From: Streptomyces chrestomyceticus JCM 4735 | Lineage (GTDB): Bacteria; Actinomycetota; Actinomycetes; Streptomycetales; Streptomycetaceae | Length of the DNA: 64,000 nucleotides | Assembly (NCBI RefSeq): GCF_003865135.1 | Contig: NZ_BHZC01000001.1 | Location: 3,968,001 to 4,032,000 of the forward strand | Reading direction: 5' to 3' | Shown here: positions 15,491-24,557 of the stretch, piece by piece | How the letters are laid out: the number at the start of each line of letters is the position of its first letter | How positions within the stretch are numbered: the first letter of the stretch is position 1 | The notes under the pieces: model-generated | The model's input: the letters and a program-made list of their open reading frames with translations, nothing else | Databases searched by the model: none | Told to the model about the DNA's origin: nothing | Position numbers and translations under genes: made by a program

Positions 15491-17503
15491 TCAGGCGTGG
15501 TAGATCGCGTACATGCGGCCGTCGTGCGTGGTCAGGGAGGGCGCGGCCAGGGCGGTGCAGGTCCACGAGCCGTGCGTGATGGGCTGCGCAGGCAGCGTAT
15601 AGGACGCAGTGCCGTTGTCGGCGCGCCAGACCAGGTAGGGGCGGCGGTCAGTGCCGCGGTGGACCATCCATGCGTAGCCGCCCGCGCTGTGCACGGTGGG
15701 GGCGTGGTTCGTGCGGATCTCCTCGGGCACGAACCCACCGGCCCAGCCGCTGCCGGCCGGGTTCCTGCGGACGCAGGACATGATCTGGCCGCTCTCCAGG
15801 CGGTAGTCGATGGTGACCGCGCCGGCCCGGGAGGTCAGAGCGGGGGCACTGTGGGGGGCGAAGAGGGCTGCGAAACGCTCGGTGGCGCTCCAGCTACCGC
15901 GGTAAGTGGCGACGTAGAAGCTGTTGCCGCCGGTGTGCGCGGACCACAGGACGCCGTCCACTTCGGCCAGGGACGGGCCGAGGGAGGTCTCCCAGACGGG
16001 GACCTGCTGGATGGTGCTCCACGCTTGGCCGTTGAACCAGGCGTGGTAGAGGCGGCGGTCCCCTCCGGTGTACATCCAGTGCAGCCGGTCGTTGTGGACC
16101 GCGAGCGCGCTGGGCTGGTCGCTGGCGGCTGCGGCGATCAGGGCCGGTCGGCTCCACGCGGTCCCGTCGTAGCGGCTCCACATCATCCTGTTGTCGCTGG
16201 CCCGGGAGAAGACGGTGTACAGCTCACCGCGGAAGGAGGCGAGGGCGGGGGTGGCCTTCGTCTTCCAGCCCAGCGGGACCGGCGCGCTCCATGGGCCCGC
16301 ATCGGACGGGTCCGGGCCCTGGGGGCGGCTGATGACCGTGATGCTGCCGGTCGGGTAGACCGGGCGTTCGCCGGTGTAGCTGACGCGGAGCTTGTGGTGG
16401 CCGTCGCCGTTGAAGTTCCACTCCAGCTCCGGCTGGTGGTGCAGGACGGCCATGTCGTCGCGGGTCAGGACGAAGGTGCGGCTGCAGGAGAGATCGTCGT
16501 TGTTGCGCAGCGCGTCCATGAGGCTGATGAAGATCTTGGCGATCTCGAAGGCGATCGCCACCGGTGCGGGGATCGGGTCGGTGATGACCGCGACCGGGTT
16601 GTTCAGGGACGAGTCGATCGTCCCGACCGCGGTGTTCAGGGCCATCTGGAGGTTGTCGTACCACTTGGAGTTGCTCTGGTCGGCCTCCCACACCTGCAGG
16701 CTTGCGACCATGAAGTCGCCGCTGGACTGCTTGTCCAGGAACACCTTCTTGCTGGCGGAAAAGGTGTGGGTCTGGCCCTGCTTGACCGCGCCGAACTCCT
16801 CGGAGACGAAGGTCTGCCCGCCGTTGTCGCCGCCGACGCTGGCGGCGGAGGTGAAGTAGATCTCGTCCCTGCCGCCGCCCTGGTCCCCGACCGCGCGGGC
16901 GACGTAGAAGCTCTCCATCTGCATCCTCACCCGCCACGATTCAGCAGCCGGCCCGGCGTCGGCCGCCGCGGCGCGGGCGCCGCTGCCCGCGTCGGGGTAG
17001 CGGGCCACGCCGGTGACCGCGAAGCCCCGCTCACCCATCGCCGCCACGAACGCCGCATCCTCCTCGATCCGGCCCGCGGCGATGTCCTCGACGCTCAGCA
17101 GCGAGACGTTCGGCGCCTCCAGCGCCTCCTGCGCCAGCTGCGGCAGCACCTTCTCCAGATCCGCGAACGCGAACCCGGACGAGAGGGGGCGCTCGGCGAT
17201 GACCGCCGGCACGGTCAGCGTCCCGGGCGCCGCGCCCTGCACCGTCTGCCGGTACGCCGCCCCCCACTCCTCAAGCTCCTGTCCCTCCACCACCGTGGCC
17301 AGCACATCCACCAGCACCTGCTCCAGACCCGTCAGAGCCCGGCTGCCCTGGGCACCCGCACCATGCAGCGCCACCCCGAAAAGAAGATTGCCCACTCCGC
17401 CCGACGCCAGCGCCGCCACCGTCCGGCTGCTCGCACTACGACCGGTCAGCAACGCCTTCAACCGCTCAATCCGCTCCGCCTGCGACGACTGTGCATCCGC
17501 CAT
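15491..17503 (-). CDS. Large protein with C-terminal beta-propeller/lectin-like repeats
   Basis: A 670-residue protein. Residues about 400-670 show repeated blade-like units with WS and TP/SxA-L-x(6)Y motifs, for example GPWSAPVPLGWKTKATPAL, TAWSRPALIAAAASDQPSAL and QAWSTIQQVPVWETSLGPSL. This is the pattern of tachylectin- or sialidase-type propellers. The N-terminal 400 residues are helical, then beta-rich, with no family I know; a hydrophobic run PAPVAIAFEIAKIFISLM near 330 could be a buried helix. No signal peptide. ATG 17503 has GGGAGG. It could be a carbohydrate-binding or toxin-like protein; the catalytic Asp-boxes of true sialidases were not seen. Confidence 0.7.
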   Translation of the reverse strand: MADAQSSQAERIERLKALLTGRSASSRTVAALASGGVGNLLFGVALHGAGAQGSRALTGLEQVLVDVLATVVEGQELEEWGAAYRQTVQGAAPGTLTVPAVIAERPLSSGFAFADLEKVLPQLAQEALEAPNVSLLSVEDIAAGRIEEDAAFVAAMGERGFAVTGVARYPDAGSGARAAAADAGPAAESWRVRMQMESFYVARAVGDQGGGRDEIYFTSAASVGGDNGGQTFVSEEFGAVKQGQTHTFSASKKVFLDKQSSGDFMVASLQVWEADQSNSKWYDNLQMALNTAVGTIDSSLNNPVAVITDPIPAPVAIAFEIAKIFISLMDALRNNDDLSCSRTFVLTRDDMAVLHHQPELEWNFNGDGHHKLRVSYTGERPVYPTGSITVISRPQGPDPSDAGPWSAPVPLGWKTKATPALASFRGELYTVFSRASDNRMMWSRYDGTAWSRPALIAAAASDQPSALAVHNDRLHWMYTGGDRRLYHAWFNGQAWSTIQQVPVWETSLGPSLAEVDGVLWSAHTGGNSFYVATYRGSWSATERFAALFAPHSAPALTSRAGAVTIDYRLESGQIMSCVRRNPAGSGWAGGFVPEEIRTNHAPTVHSAGGYAWMVHRGTDRRPYLVWRADNGTASYTLPAQPITHGSWTCTALAAPSLTTHDGRMYAIYHA

Positions 17504-18130
17504 GGCCAAACCACCCTCCCGGCGCCCGGCACACCGGACGCACCCGCCAACGAGACAGCTCCCAGCCTGACCGGCTGCCGGCCCCCAGGGGCGGAGAAGC
17601 CCGTAAACCACCCGATAGTTGACATGAACGCACACCTCTGGCGCGAACACACCGCCGGGCAGGCCGGGCAAGCCGGCCGGCGTACGGCGGCCCCACACGG
17701 TGAACTGTGCTCTGAGAGCTTCACCGGTTGGCGCCGCCCTTCGGCGTCGACGGCTGTGTCTGCCGCTGACTTCAGCGACGAGTCTTCGGGCAGACGAGTT
17801 CCACCTCCAGGGGATCGCGCTATCCCCAACCTGTGGAAATGTTAAGGCCTAGCGGCGGGCGTCATCTACGTGATGAGGGGCTGGCGAATGCGGTTGGTTG
17901 GCGAGCGGTGCGCTGCGCTGCGCCCAACGAAGCGCAGGCACCGTGCCTGTTCAGGCTGGGACACCCGGAATTGGCATGACTAACGCCTATCACTGCGTCC
18001 GCTGCACGGATTCAGCTACTCGCCGGACAGGCATCGGAGTTCATTCGAAGTCGCCGCTGGAATCATCTGCTCACTACTGCTGGTCATGTGGTCGCCGTAC
18101 GCCTCTCAAGTCGGCCTCGGGATCGCAGGC
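17504..18130. other. Gap of about 630 bp without a supported gene
   Basis: The first part is the leader of the propeller-like gene. Sequence 17840-18130 holds short open frames lacking ribosome sites. I see no RNA gene or repeat. Confidence 0.5.
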
Positions 18131-18742
18131 TCAGGCGGCCCGGTCCCATTGGCGGCTGAAGGACAGCAGCGGCCTGACAGTCGGGGCAGCGACCGCCGGC
18201 AGCAGGTATTTCCACAGGTTGGTGACGCGGCGGTACAGGTCAGTGCGACGTGTGGAGATGTGGGACAGGAGTTGGGTGCCGGAGTAGGAGGCGACCAGCG
18301 TCCAGGCCAGCTCTCGTACGTCCACGTCTGGTAGCACTTCGCCCTTGGCTTGCGCGACTTGCAGCTGCTCGGCGAATTCATCAATCCAGTAGTTGTACGG
18401 GGAAGCATCCTGGAGGCCGAAGTCTCCTTGCTCGATCGCAAGGCGCACTCCGGCGCGCAGCTTCGGGTTGGTCTGAAGCTCGCCAGCGAGGTAGAGCGTC
18501 TGGTCGATCAGCCGCTGGAGGCCGTCTTCCCCGGGCGGCGCCTCCAGCCCGTCGCCCTGACCGATCATGACTGCATGGGCAAGGGCTTCCTTGGACTCGA
18601 AGTGGAAATACAGGGCCCCTGGGGTGACCCCGGCGCGCTTGATGATCTTGTTGACGCTCGCTTCACTGAATCCGTACTCGTCGATTAGCTCGGCAGCCGC
18701 TTGAAGGATCGCCTCCCGCGTCTTGACCGCCCGTTCCTGCAC
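18131..18742 (-). CDS. TetR-type regulator of the gamma-butyrolactone receptor (ArpA/ScbR-like) family
   Basis: A 203-residue regulator. The N-terminal HTH (TREAILQAAAELIDEYGFSEASVNKIIKRAGVTPGALYFHFESKEALA) has the pattern typical of autoregulator receptors, especially GALYFHFxSKE. The C-terminal ligand domain is of matching length with conserved aromatic residues (NYWIDEF). These receptors bind butyrolactone-type signals and repress antibiotic genes through ARE operators. Two ARE-like sites lie in its own promoter, suggesting autoregulation. No butyrolactone synthase (AfsA-like) gene is nearby, so it may be an orphan or pseudo-receptor. Confidence 0.83.
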   Translation of the reverse strand: MQERAVKTREAILQAAAELIDEYGFSEASVNKIIKRAGVTPGALYFHFESKEALAHAVMIGQGDGLEAPPGEDGLQRLIDQTLYLAGELQTNPKLRAGVRLAIEQGDFGLQDASPYNYWIDEFAEQLQVAQAKGEVLPDVDVRELAWTLVASYSGTQLLSHISTRRTDLYRRVTNLWKYLLPAVAAPTVRPLLSFSRQWDRAA

Positions 18743-18784
18743 CGCACTACACCATTTCCCTCGGCAACCCTACGGATAGTACGA

Positions 18785-18840
18785 AAAAACCGAGCGTTCT
18801 GTCGCATTGAGGGCCCAAGCGGAAAAGTCGATCATTCTGT
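18785..18840. promoter_or_regulatory. Two ARE-like operators upstream of the TetR regulator
   Basis: AAAAACCGAGCGTTCTGT (18785-18802) and AAAAGTCGATCATTCTGT (18823-18840) agree at 14 of 18 positions and are spaced 38 bp apart, centre to centre. Each resembles the AT-rich, CCG/CGG-centred autoregulatory element bound by butyrolactone receptors. They lie 43-98 bp upstream of the regulator start. The rest of 18841-19011 shows no gene. Confidence 0.6.
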
Positions 18841-19011
18841 GCAGTCTCGCGTCTCCGTCTCGCGGTCGCCACCTCTGGCCCTGTGGCGCGAGTCGATCAA
18901 GAGGTCAGTCAGTGCCGCTGTCGCGTTTGAACATTCGAAGTCCGCAGGTCAGCGGCTGGTGGCTTCAGTCAGAGATCATGGAGGGACGGCGCGGGGCCCA
19001 GGGAGTTGTGC

Positions 19012-19560
19012 ATGGGCCGCCCCAATCGCGCCACGCGGGCCGCCATCACCCAGCGCCGCGCCGACGCCATCGATTTGAAGCTGGCCGGGGTGGACTGGCT
19101 GACGATCGGCCGGAAGCTGGCCGCGGACCCGGCGATCAACTCCGACCGCGTCGCCTACCCGCAGGGGTACGGCATCGACAAGTACAAGCGCGGGCTGGAG
19201 CCGCCGAGCGACAAGCGGCTGATCGAGCTGGCCTGCAAGGACGTCACCAAAGCCTTGCGGGAGCGCAGCACGGCGCTCGACGCGAACACCGACGAGCTGC
19301 GTCAGGTGATGGCCGAGCGGCTGGAGCGGCTGTTCTTCCCGGTCTACCGGTCGGCGATCCGCAGCGGTGATCTGCAGGCGGTGGACCGTGCGGTGCGCAT
19401 CATCGAGCGCAGCAGTCGCCTGCTGGGCCTGGACCGCCCGTCCCGTACGGAGGTGTCGGGGCCGGATGGTGCTGCGGTGCAGGTGGAGACGGCGGGGCTG
19501 GAGGAGCTGGAGCGCCTGATCGGCCTGGCCGGTGGTTCGGGCGAGGATGCGGAGGGCTGA
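19012..19560 (+). CDS. Phage small terminase subunit-like protein
   Basis: A 182-residue helical protein directly before the large terminase, overlapping it by 14 bp. The N-terminus (TRAAITQRRADAIDLKLAGVDWLTIGRKL) is a helix-turn-helix-like DNA-recognition segment. The C-terminal half (GDLQAVDRAVRIIERSSRLLGLDRP) is a motif commonly seen in actinophage small terminases and DUF1441-like proteins. It would recognise the packaging site and feed the motor. ATG 19012 has GGGAG upstream. Confidence 0.75.
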   Translation: MGRPNRATRAAITQRRADAIDLKLAGVDWLTIGRKLAADPAINSDRVAYPQGYGIDKYKRGLEPPSDKRLIELACKDVTKALRERSTALDANTDELRQVMAERLERLFFPVYRSAIRSGDLQAVDRAVRIIERSSRLLGLDRPSRTEVSGPDGAAVQVETAGLEELERLIGLAGGSGEDAEG

Positions 19561-21085
19561 CGAGGCGGCGGTTCTCCGGTTGTACCGGTCGCTGCCTGCG
19601 CAGCGCCGCCGCGAGATCGCCGCCTCCTCCACTCCACAGCTCAGGGCCCAGCTCGCGCGGATCGAGCGCGGGATGGCGCTGGACCGCTCCCCCGGTGCGA
19701 TGGCCGCGGTGCTCACCGAGGGCCGGGAGATGCAGGCCCCGCACCTGGCTCAGATCGATGCCGCCTTCGAGCGGGTGGCGGCCGGGCGGCCGACCAAGCT
19801 GCTGCTGACCATGCCGCCGCGGCACGGCAAGTCGAGGCGGGCCGCGCGGTGGGCGCCGTTGTGGTACCTGCGGCGGCGCCCGGAGCACCGGGTGATGATC
19901 GCCTCGTACTCCTCCGACCTTGCTGATGATCACGGCCGGTGGATCAGGGACGCGATCGTCTCGTACGGCCCGCAGATCGGCATCGGGCTGCGGCCGGGGT
20001 CCTCGGCGGCGAACCGTTTCGACATCGCCGGGACCGAGGGCGGCTTCGCCGCTGCCGGTGTCGGTGGCGGTCTGACGGGTAAGGGCGCGCATCTGGCAGT
20101 CCTGGACGACCCGATCAAGGACGCCGCCGAGGCCGCTTCGCCGACGATGCGCCGCCGGCTGTGGGAGTGGTGGCAGGCGGTCCTGCTCACCCGGATCGAG
20201 CCGGGCGGGTCCGTCATCCTCATCCAGACGCGCTGGCACGAGGATGACCTGGCGGGTCGGATCCTTGCCGACGAGGCGGACCGCTGGACCGTCATCAACC
20301 TGCCCGCTCTCGCCCTGTCCGAGGATGACGCGCTCGGCCGGCCGGTGGGGGCCGCGCTGTGGCCCGAGCGGTACGACGAGGCGGCACTCGCCGAGATCCG
20401 TCGTTCCGTGGGCGAGCGGGTGTGGTGGTCGCTGTATATGCAGCAGCCGCGCCCGCAGGAGGGTGGGGTGTGGCAGTGGCCGTGGATCACTGACCACCGC
20501 ATCAGCGCGGCTCGCTTTCGCGGCATCGACCTGGCGCGCATCGTCGTCGCCGTCGACCCGGCGGGCGGGGAGTCGGCGGTCGGCGACGAGACCGGCATCG
20601 TGGCAGTCGCCCGCGACCGGGCCGGGCACCTGTACGTCCTCGACGACCGCTCCGGCAACCGCGGAGCCGACGCGTGGGGCCGGGAAGCGTGCCTGCTGGC
20701 GATCGAACTGCGTGCGGACGCCATCACGGTGGAGTCGAACTACGGCGGCGACATGTCCCGCCAGATTCTGCGCCAGGCGTGGCAGGAGTTGCAGCGCGAG
20801 CAGCGCACCGAGGGCCTGCCCATGCCGGCGGTGCTGTCGGTGACGGCCAAGCACGGCAAACGGCTCAGGGCCGAGCCGATCGCGCAGCTCTACGAGCAGG
20901 GCCGCATCCACCACGTCGGGGCCTGGCCCGAGCTCGAACAGCAGATGGTGACCTGGGCCGCCGGGATGGACAGTCCGGACCGGATGGACGCCGCGGTTCA
21001 CGGGCTGACGCAGCTCGCAGGCACAGACCCCAGCGGCACGGGCGGCACGCCGTACCTGGACGGGAGGCTGTCCGGGCGCCGCTGA
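19547..21085 (+). CDS. Phage terminase large subunit
   Basis: A 512-residue packaging motor. The Walker A variant is TMPPRHGKSRRAARW near 80, followed by the adenine-binding-like YSSDLADDHGRW segment, a motor strand GSVILIQTRWHEDDLAGRIL, and the RNase-H-like nuclease domain opening with IVVAVDPAGGESAVGDETG near 325 (first metal Asp). Later acidic stretches supply the rest. ATG 19547 lies inside the small-subunit gene. The protein looks full length and intact. Confidence 0.9.
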   Translation: MRRADEAAVLRLYRSLPAQRRREIAASSTPQLRAQLARIERGMALDRSPGAMAAVLTEGREMQAPHLAQIDAAFERVAAGRPTKLLLTMPPRHGKSRRAARWAPLWYLRRRPEHRVMIASYSSDLADDHGRWIRDAIVSYGPQIGIGLRPGSSAANRFDIAGTEGGFAAAGVGGGLTGKGAHLAVLDDPIKDAAEAASPTMRRRLWEWWQAVLLTRIEPGGSVILIQTRWHEDDLAGRILADEADRWTVINLPALALSEDDALGRPVGAALWPERYDEAALAEIRRSVGERVWWSLYMQQPRPQEGGVWQWPWITDHRISAARFRGIDLARIVVAVDPAGGESAVGDETGIVAVARDRAGHLYVLDDRSGNRGADAWGREACLLAIELRADAITVESNYGGDMSRQILRQAWQELQREQRTEGLPMPAVLSVTAKHGKRLRAEPIAQLYEQGRIHHVGAWPELEQQMVTWAAGMDSPDRMDAAVHGLTQLAGTDPSGTGGTPYLDGRLSGRR

Positions 21086-21519
21086 CCGCCGTCGCCGGGT
21101 TCACCGGACTACGAACTTGTCGCATCAGCACCTTCGGGACCGACTCCATGACTCGGCGAAGGCTCCCTGGGCGCGACCGAAAACGGGTTTCCGGGGTTCG
21201 GTTCACCGGGGTTCGGTTCACCGGAACCAGGTGGATCGGGGGTTCTAGTAAGTACCTATAACCAATAACTACAGAAGCACCCCCTACCCCCGCAGCGATG
21301 CGGGGGAATCCAGCCTTGAGACTTCGGGAAGTGTCGCCGTCAGGACGCCTGTGCGGGGCCTACGAGCGCCCCGCGGGCGGAACGGGGGCCGGGAGATCAT
21401 TTGCGAGCTTCAGGGGCCGGTACAGGCCGTCCTGGAGCCCTTTCTGCTCGTTTCTGCGGGTCCGGGTGGGTTCCGTCGGGTGACCTACGCTGATCAGTGG
21501 CGCGGGGCTGACGCTGTGG
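21086..21519. other. 434-bp gap with direct repeat, A+T patch and hairpin
   Basis: Between terminase and portal. It holds a tandem duplication of CCGGGGTTCGGTTCA (21191-21220), a strikingly A+T-rich patch at about 21241-21277, and a hairpin CCCCCGCA-GCGA-TGCGGGGG (21287-21306). No gene is supported. It may hold a promoter for the portal gene or be a scar of a lost gene. Confidence 0.6.
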
Positions 21520-23250
21520 ATGTTGCTGGTGGGTCTGCCTCGTTTCCTCATCGATGCCTGGTCGTGGTTGAACTACAAGCCGGTCATGGCCGCCTCGTAC
21601 GACGGTCGTCCGCACCGGGCCCTGGCACCGCAAGTCCAGTCCACGTGGCTGCCGGACGAAGCGGTGCGCCGCTTGGCCGCGTACAAGGTGTTGGCCGCCT
21701 ACGACTCGAACCAGGCCGGGGAGCTGGCTGTCGTCGCCGGCAACGAGGAAGCGTCGGAGCGGCGCGAGTTCGGCGACCCGGCGGCGCTGGTGGACACCAC
21801 GCTGGCCCACCTGCTGGGTAAGACGCAGCAGGTCGTGGTGCCGGGCGCCGAGCACGCCAAGGACGAGCAGGCCACCCCTGAGGCGGTGGCCGCCGCGCGG
21901 GCGCAGGAACGGCTGCGGCAGTGGGCCGAATCCGAGCTGCTGGCTCTGAGGATGCAGGCGTGTGAGCGCAAGGCCGTGCTGCTGGGCGATGGGGTGTACC
22001 TGCTGGCGTGGGATCCGGCCAAGGGCAGGGTGCGGCTGAAAACCTATGATCCGGGCCTGTACTTTCCGGTGCTCGAAGACGACGCCGACCCCGGCGACTA
22101 TCCCTCCCGTGTCCACCTGGCCTGGGAGATTCCCGAGGATCCGCGCCGCGGCATCAAGGCGAAGGTGCGGCGCATCACCTACGAGCTCGGCCCCGTCGAA
22201 CCAGCCCACGTCAGCCCCGCCATGGTCGGGCAGCCGGAACCGGAGACGGCCGGTGCGAGCGGGCCGGTGCTGGCCGCGGACGAGTTCTACGACGAGGTCA
22301 CCGGCATGGTCCACCGCGCCTATCCGTGGGCGCCGGACCGACCGTCCGCGCAGACCTGCTACCTCACCGATGCCGAGTGGGACCTCGACAGCCTGCGGTA
22401 CGGGCAGCAGCTCGATGATCTGCCGCTGGACAAGGCCGTCTTTCGTACCCGCTCCGATGGCGCGGTCCTTGACCGGTTGGATCTGCGGATTGATTTCCTG
22501 CCGCTGGTGCACATCACCAACACGGTCGCCGACGGGGAACACTTCGGGATGTCCGCGCTGGCCAAGGTGATGCAGGTCCTCGATGAGCTAGCGGAGACCG
22601 ATACCGATTCCGCCCGCGCCTCGGCGACCACCGGCGCTCCGATCATCGGCCTGGCCGGGTCGCACGCCGAAGTGGACCGGCTCACCGGCCGCCCGAAGCC
22701 GCTGGCCGTGGCACCGGGGACGGTGTTCCAGCTCGCTGATGGCGGGCGTATGGACGTGCTGGACACCTCCAACCAGCTCGCTGAGCTACGGGCTCGCGTC
22801 GAAGAAGTCCGGGACCGGGCCGCAGTCAACGCCCGCATCCCCGCCGTTAGTTTGGGCACCGTCGATCCGTCCGACGTTCCCAGCGGCTACGCCCTCCAGC
22901 TGTCGCTGGGACCGCTGGACTCCCTCGTGGATGCGATGCGGCTGGCCCGCGCCCACAAGTACAGCTTGCTGTTGAAGATGGTGCAGCGCATCCACCAGGC
23001 CGGGCGCGCCCACGGCTGGCCCGAGGGTGAGTGCTTTCCGGCACGGCTCGTGTTCGGTCCCCATACACCCACCGACTGCACCGCGGTCTTGGACGATGTC
23101 GTCAAGGGTGTGGGCGCCGGCGTGCTGTCCCTGGAGACCGGCATCCGGATGTTGCTAGACGTCGGGTATCCCATTGAAGACGCGCGCCAGGAGGTCGAGC
23201 GCATCACTTCGCGCCGAAGCCACGACAAGCAGTGGTCCCCAGCCTCGTGA
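21520..23250 (+). CDS. Phage portal protein
   Basis: A 576-residue protein of actinophage portal type. It sits straight after the terminase. It shows the long alpha/beta body with AVLLGDGVYLLAWDPAKGRVRLKTYDPG, the ITNTVADGEHFGMSALAKV motif, and the C-terminal helical crown (LADGGRMDVLDTSNQLAELRARVEEVRDRAAVNARIPAVSLG). The portal forms the dodecameric DNA gate at the capsid vertex and docks the terminase. The chosen ATG has no strong ribosome site, so the start is provisional. No frameshift seen. Confidence 0.85.
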   Translation: MLLVGLPRFLIDAWSWLNYKPVMAASYDGRPHRALAPQVQSTWLPDEAVRRLAAYKVLAAYDSNQAGELAVVAGNEEASERREFGDPAALVDTTLAHLLGKTQQVVVPGAEHAKDEQATPEAVAAARAQERLRQWAESELLALRMQACERKAVLLGDGVYLLAWDPAKGRVRLKTYDPGLYFPVLEDDADPGDYPSRVHLAWEIPEDPRRGIKAKVRRITYELGPVEPAHVSPAMVGQPEPETAGASGPVLAADEFYDEVTGMVHRAYPWAPDRPSAQTCYLTDAEWDLDSLRYGQQLDDLPLDKAVFRTRSDGAVLDRLDLRIDFLPLVHITNTVADGEHFGMSALAKVMQVLDELAETDTDSARASATTGAPIIGLAGSHAEVDRLTGRPKPLAVAPGTVFQLADGGRMDVLDTSNQLAELRARVEEVRDRAAVNARIPAVSLGTVDPSDVPSGYALQLSLGPLDSLVDAMRLARAHKYSLLLKMVQRIHQAGRAHGWPEGECFPARLVFGPHTPTDCTAVLDDVVKGVGAGVLSLETGIRMLLDVGYPIEDARQEVERITSRRSHDKQWSPAS

Positions 23251-23432
23251 GCCTCACTGGACTGGGGCTCACCCCTTGAGCCCGCAAGGTGCAGGGTGCC
23301 GGGTTGCAGCCAAAAGGACCCACGAGGCACTGACTGGTACGAGTCGAGTCTGCTGCTCCGCTTAGTCCCTTGTCTTCCCTCTTCAGAGAGCGGTCCTTAG
23401 TCTCTTCTCGTACCTTCACCACAGGGGGGCGC

Positions 23433-23786
23433 ATGACGCAACTCGTAGAATTCGTCAACCATCTCGTTCTAGTAACTGAAAGTGGGGGCCTTGACTGGCA
23501 TGAACAACCAGACGGCGGTTACGGGGCCCAACTAGACACCGTTCGATTGGAGATGCATTCCAAGGGAACCGAAGGCCATCGGCTTGACGTTTCAGAACTT
23601 GGCACTTCCGAGCATGAAGCTGTTCAGGCTGCTTGCGCTTCCCCTCAAGGACACTCCACGCAAGAAGGTGACGCGCTAGCCCTCAGAGAAGAACTAAGGA
23701 GGCTCTACGTAGCCATTGAATCAAGCCAAAAGCATTCCGACTTGATCACCCGCACGTACGCAAAACTCAAAAACTTGCCAAGCTAG
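23433..23786 (+). CDS. Unknown 117-aa protein of low G+C
   Basis: Starts at ATG 23433 after an AGGGGGG ribosome site. The codon use is clearly less G+C-rich than its neighbours, suggesting a separately acquired moron gene. The product is acidic and soluble, with a C-terminal coiled-coil-like helix (ALREELRRLYVAIESSQKHSDLITRTYAKLKNL). No family recognised. It ends at a perfect 12-bp hairpin. Confidence 0.6.
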   Translation: MTQLVEFVNHLVLVTESGGLDWHEQPDGGYGAQLDTVRLEMHSKGTEGHRLDVSELGTSEHEAVQAACASPQGHSTQEGDALALREELRRLYVAIESSQKHSDLITRTYAKLKNLPS

Positions 23787-23794
23787 GCAAACTT

Positions 23795-23826
23795 CGTCTG
23801 GCTACGTCTGAAGGCGTAGCCAGACG
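23795..23826. terminator. Bidirectional hairpin terminator
   Basis: CGTCTGGCTACG (23795-23806) and CGTAGCCAGACG (23815-23826), perfect, with an 8-nt loop, placed between two convergent genes. Confidence 0.8.
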
Positions 23827-23840
23827 TCACAATTCCGCCC

Positions 23841-24557
23841 CTAACTGAGAGATGTCCTGAAGCAATCGGCCGCGTTATCGGGGTAGGCCCCACCGCTTCG
23901 CTCATGCTCATTTTCTGTCCAGTAGTGTTTGAAGCAGCTACTATCGTCACCGGGCCTCGTACGACCGTACACGTGAATCTTCAGACCTCCTTTATTTGAC
24001 CAGGATGAAGTCCGGTTCACGAAGTCGTACTTGGAGAACATGACCGCCGGACCCACATAGGACGCTCGCCACTGCAGGCGCCGCCCTCCGAAGTTCTTGT
24101 ATTGGTAGAAGCAGTACCAGTCCTTGCCGAATATCACCGTGGGGCAGTTGTCCGCTGCAACTGCCCCTGTACCCGGCGGCTCCTCCTCGCCGCTGGGAAT
24201 GGGTTCCTCCTCTTCAGCTGTCAGCGGGGCGTCGTAGGCGCGCATAGCTGCAGAAGATTCACGAGTACCGACGGGCAGACCTGATGCTTTCGCTTGCAGC
24301 TCTTGAGCTGCCTGACTACTCGGAGGCGCGTGCGTCTCTCCCGGCAGCGGGAAAGCCTCGATCACGCTCCCTTCTTCCCAAGCGATTTCATTCCTACTGA
24401 TCTGAACTCCGCCTTCAGTCTTCGCTAAGACCTCATCAATCTGCTGCTGCAACGAGTCTCCTCTAGTTGCAGCAGCAGGAACGGGGAATACAGTCATACA
24501 GAACGCCAGCACAGCAAGAGCAGTGGTTGCCGATCGGCATAAATGACGAGTGGACAC
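23841..24557 (-). CDS. Secreted peptidase-inhibitor I36-like (beta/gamma-crystallin fold) protein
   Basis: A 238-residue exported protein. GTG 24557 begins a signal peptide (VSTRHLCRSATTALAVLAF, cleavage near AAA-TR). A 100-residue low-complexity acidic/proline region follows (EEEEPIPSGEEEPPG). The C-terminal domain has NCP, WYCFYQYKNFGGRRLQW and a VNRTSSWSNKG segment, matching the I36 inhibitor pattern (Streptomyces metalloproteinase inhibitor type). G+C is lower than surroundings. It is on the opposite strand to the phage head genes, as a cargo gene. Whether it still inhibits a protease cannot be told. Confidence 0.75.
   Translation of the reverse strand: MSTRHLCRSATTALAVLAFCMTVFPVPAAATRGDSLQQQIDEVLAKTEGGVQISRNEIAWEEGSVIEAFPLPGETHAPPSSQAAQELQAKASGLPVGTRESSAAMRAYDAPLTAEEEEPIPSGEEEPPGTGAVAADNCPTVIFGKDWYCFYQYKNFGGRRLQWRASYVGPAVMFSKYDFVNRTSSWSNKGGLKIHVYGRTRPGDDSSCFKHYWTENEHERSGGAYPDNAADCFRTSLS

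Noticed and set aside
15491..17503. True exo-sialidase
   Set aside because: The blade repeats lack clear Asp-box motifs (SxDxGxTW) and the catalytic Arg triad could not be placed, so only a propeller-like call is given.
17840..18130. Possible RNA gene in the 17.9-18.1 kb gap
   Set aside because: No cloverleaf, no conserved T-loop sequence and no clear promoter-terminator pair.
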